14,417 nt of DNA. Origin: DASZHC01 sp035938215. GTDB lineage: Bacteria > Verrucomicrobiota > Verrucomicrobiia > Chthoniobacterales > JAFAMB01. A program made the translations under genes and the position numbers. The stretch's first letter is position 1, and every line of letters starts with the position of its first letter. The notes under the pieces were generated by a model that saw only the letters and a list, made by a program, of their open reading frames with translations, ran no database searches and was not told the DNA's origin. The stretch covers positions 1 through 14,417 of the forward strand of contig DASZHC010000110.1 in assembly GCA_035938215.1 (NCBI GenBank). The letters are read 5' to 3'. Positions 12,996 to 14,417 of the stretch are shown here, piece after piece.

Positions 12996-13085
12996 TTAAG
13001 TGATCGCTTTGGCATCCCTTTCCTCAAAGGGAGCGGCGAACGCCTGCGCATTTTGATCAGTATCAAAGCCGCGACGAAGCGGCAT
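12996..13085 (-). CDS. Possible 29-aa small ORF between the adaptor and acyltransferase genes
   Basis: After the adaptor gene's TAG stop, the same frame continues with an ATG at 13085 and runs 29 codons to a TAA at 12996-12998. The product, beginning MPLRRGFDTDQNAQAFAAPF, has a balanced composition but no recognisable domain. A CCCTTT/AAAGGG hairpin (13016-13031) lies inside it. It could be a real small protein, a decayed C-terminal extension of the adaptor, or chance. Confidence 0.2.
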   Translation of the reverse strand: MPLRRGFDTDQNAQAFAAPFEERDAKAIT

Positions 13086-13097
13086 TTTCACTATCCG

Positions 13098-14261
13098 CTA
13101 TCGAGCATCAATTTCCACAAACGTATTCAACCCCGGGTCAATTTGTTCCGCCAAGCCGAGCACGCTTTCGGAATCAAATGCTATCTTGACCGGCACAGTT
13201 TGGGGCGGGTAAATAAATGCAAACAGCGAAAAAAGTAAGGCCATTCGTCCGCCGCTGTCACGTGCGGCGGGAGCAATATGCACAACTTCGCCATGGAACG
13301 TGCGTTGTTTAATTGCCTCAATTCTGATTGTGACCCGTTGACCCGGCTTAATGTGTTTCACCTGATTTTCAGTGAAACTTGCAACCACCCATGGGTCGTC
13401 TCCGACTAGCTTCAAGAAGGGTTCGCCCGCCGAGAAGCGTTGGGCGAAGTTGGTTTTGTCAAAAACGACGTGTCCGTTCGCCGGTGCATAGACCTTGGTA
13501 AGCGAAAGGTCGGTTTCCGTTTGCCGCACTGTTGTCTCAGCTGTCTGCATTTTTGAAGCGTTCGTATCCCTCAGCGCCTGAACTTCTCGCACACGATCAC
13601 CCGTGCTCACGAGCATCATCTTCGCGCTCAAGTATGCATTAAGCGCGCTTTCGTACTCTTTTTTTGCTCTCGAGAAGAGCAAAGGGGAAACACCTTTCTT
13701 GGTTCGGATTTTCGAGATGTATTGGTAATCGTTTGTCGCATCAGTGAGTTGCCTGTTGCGATGAAACATCCGCGATTCTGCTGTCTCGAGTTCTGCTTGA
13801 GCCCTCGAAAGCTGGGTCTCAATTTCGGGCAACATCGTTTTTGCCTGAACCAAGTCGGTACGGGCCGCTGTCAACTTCGCCTGCAGATCCCGTTTATCGA
13901 TTTCGGCCAAGAGGTCGCCCGCCTTCACATATTGACGATTTGATACGAATATTCCTGCAATCATTCCATCAATCCTGCTGCTAACGGGATAGGTATTGCC
14001 CTCGACAACAGCCTTCTCTGTCGTTGGCGTTGCTTCCCATAATAAATAATAGCCGGTGCGTGCTATGATACCGACACTAATAATGCCTGCGCTGATTAGA
14101 ATTAGACGCTTGCCGATGCCAGGCTTCCAGGAAGGAGCGCGATCGCGTCGGGTCGGAGGCGACGGAAGGGCTTCAGCGCCATTGGAAGACGTGACCGGGC
14201 CCTTGTCAGACCGCGCAGAATGCCCGCTCCCCCCGATAAGCCGCCTAAGAATCTCCGACAT
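13098..14261 (-). CDS. HlyD/EmrA-like periplasmic adaptor (membrane fusion) protein
   Basis: A 387-aa adaptor protein of the type that bridges an inner-membrane pump and an outer-membrane channel. A basic, proline-containing cytoplasmic tail (1-50) precedes a TM helix at about 52-74. The first half of a lipoyl-like domain follows (VSSRIDGMIAGIFVSNRQYV, 93-112, and KAGDLLAEIDKRD). A long helical hairpin covers about 125-250, the second lipoyl half is LTKVYAPANGHVVFDK (254-269), and a beta-barrel reaches the C-terminus, with VPVKIAFDSES near the end. This layout matches the EmrA/YibH/AaeA branch more than ABC-type HlyD. No transporter or TolC-like gene lies in the window; one may lie beyond 14417 or elsewhere. 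The start has AAGGAGG (14264-14270) unusually close, 2 bases from the ATG. The lipid A acyltransferase gene follows. Confidence 0.9.
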   Translation of the reverse strand: MSEILRRLIGGSGHSARSDKGPVTSSNGAEALPSPPTRRDRAPSWKPGIGKRLILISAGIISVGIIARTGYYLLWEATPTTEKAVVEGNTYPVSSRIDGMIAGIFVSNRQYVKAGDLLAEIDKRDLQAKLTAARTDLVQAKTMLPEIETQLSRAQAELETAESRMFHRNRQLTDATNDYQYISKIRTKKGVSPLLFSRAKKEYESALNAYLSAKMMLVSTGDRVREVQALRDTNASKMQTAETTVRQTETDLSLTKVYAPANGHVVFDKTNFAQRFSAGEPFLKLVGDDPWVVASFTENQVKHIKPGQRVTIRIEAIKQRTFHGEVVHIAPAARDSGGRMALLFSLFAFIYPPQTVPVKIAFDSESVLGLAEQIDPGLNTFVEIDAR

Positions 14262-14330
14262 ATCCTCCTTCCAAAGAGCAAACTTTGGCCGGAATCATAA
14301 TATACCCGGGACCAAATAAAGAGCTATTGG

Positions 14331-14354
14331 CGGCCACGATTTCGGGCGTGGCCG
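14331..14354. repeat. 8-bp perfect hairpin upstream of the adaptor gene
   Basis: CGGCCACG (14331-14338) pairs with CGTGGCCG (14347-14354) around an 8-nt loop, 70 bp before the adaptor start codon. On the plus strand it is followed by an A-run, not T, so it is not an intrinsic terminator. The remaining edge sequence up to 14417 shows no gene. A TATATTAT stretch (around 14299-14306, minus strand) between it and the gene could be a -10 region. Confidence 0.35.
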
Positions 14355-14417
14355 AAAAAGAAGGAAGTTTCGCGCGGGTTCCGTCCGACCCTACAGATAG
14401 CCAACGCGTCTCAAAAA

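Noticed and set aside
12771..13238. 155-codon plus-strand frame across the acyltransferase/adaptor junction
   Set aside because: It is antisense to the 5' end of the acyltransferase gene and the 3' end of the adaptor gene, and its translation resembles nothing.
14331..14360. Hairpin followed by an A-run as a terminator
   Set aside because: An intrinsic terminator needs a T-run 3' of the stem on the transcribed strand. Here the plus strand has A, and on the minus strand the T-run comes before the stem.

Overview
The window looks like chromosomal DNA of a Gram-negative bacterium of moderate GC. An LpxL-type acyltransferase, a SanA-type envelope protein, a periplasmic-adaptor (HlyD/EmrA-like) protein and two likely lipoproteins all point to a double membrane. 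The overall flavour (CHASE3 sensor ending in a degenerate 'ICAW...HGIS' motif, DUF4139 protein, repeat-rich intergenic DNA) suggests Verrucomicrobiota, perhaps a soil Chthoniobacterales-type organism. That taxonomy is an inference, not something the sequence proves. There are no tRNA or rRNA genes, no CRISPR array, no prophage and no transposase gene.

Layout, left to right. 1-384: non-coding DNA carrying a 155-bp element with 25-bp terminal inverted repeats. 385-1851 (+): pyruvate kinase. Converging on it with only 2 bp between stop codons is a minus-strand pair: a two-TM CHASE3 sensor-like protein (2767-3645), then a TraB/GumN-family lipoprotein (1854-2753). Divergent from these is a plus-strand run: membrane-anchored C39-like cysteine peptidase (3890-4573), SanA-like DUF218 protein (4688-5338), aspartate 1-decarboxylase PanD (5442-5801) and a MuiA-like DUF4140/DUF4139 protein (5808-7430). 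Then come minus-strand rsmB (7466-8704) and UDP-glucose 6-dehydrogenase (9021-10328), a small plus-strand lipoprotein (10951-11346), and a minus-strand pair of periplasmic adaptor (13098-14261) and lipid A acyltransferase (11922-12926).

The genes are mostly housekeeping (glycolysis, pantothenate, rRNA methylation) or envelope-related (lipid A acylation, UDP-glucuronate supply, SanA, lipoproteins, adaptor protein). No single pathway joins them. The only tight couplings are CHASE3-traB (13 bp) and panD-muiA (6 bp, same frame).

The most unusual content lies between genes. A composite repeat occurs twice in opposite orientation (8822-9003 and 11450-11623). It consists of a GC-rich half with 10-bp ends joined to a roughly 98-bp MITE-like half with perfect 21-bp ends in one copy. 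A third, partial copy (5331-5399) contains the sanA stop codon. Unrelated inverted-repeat structures lie at 57-211, 3680-3743, 10469-10538, 10584-10599, 11681-11740 and 11753-11782. I see no complete new defence or biosynthetic system. The best candidates for something undescribed are the non-autonomous repeat families and the CHASE3/TraB pair with its altered output motif.
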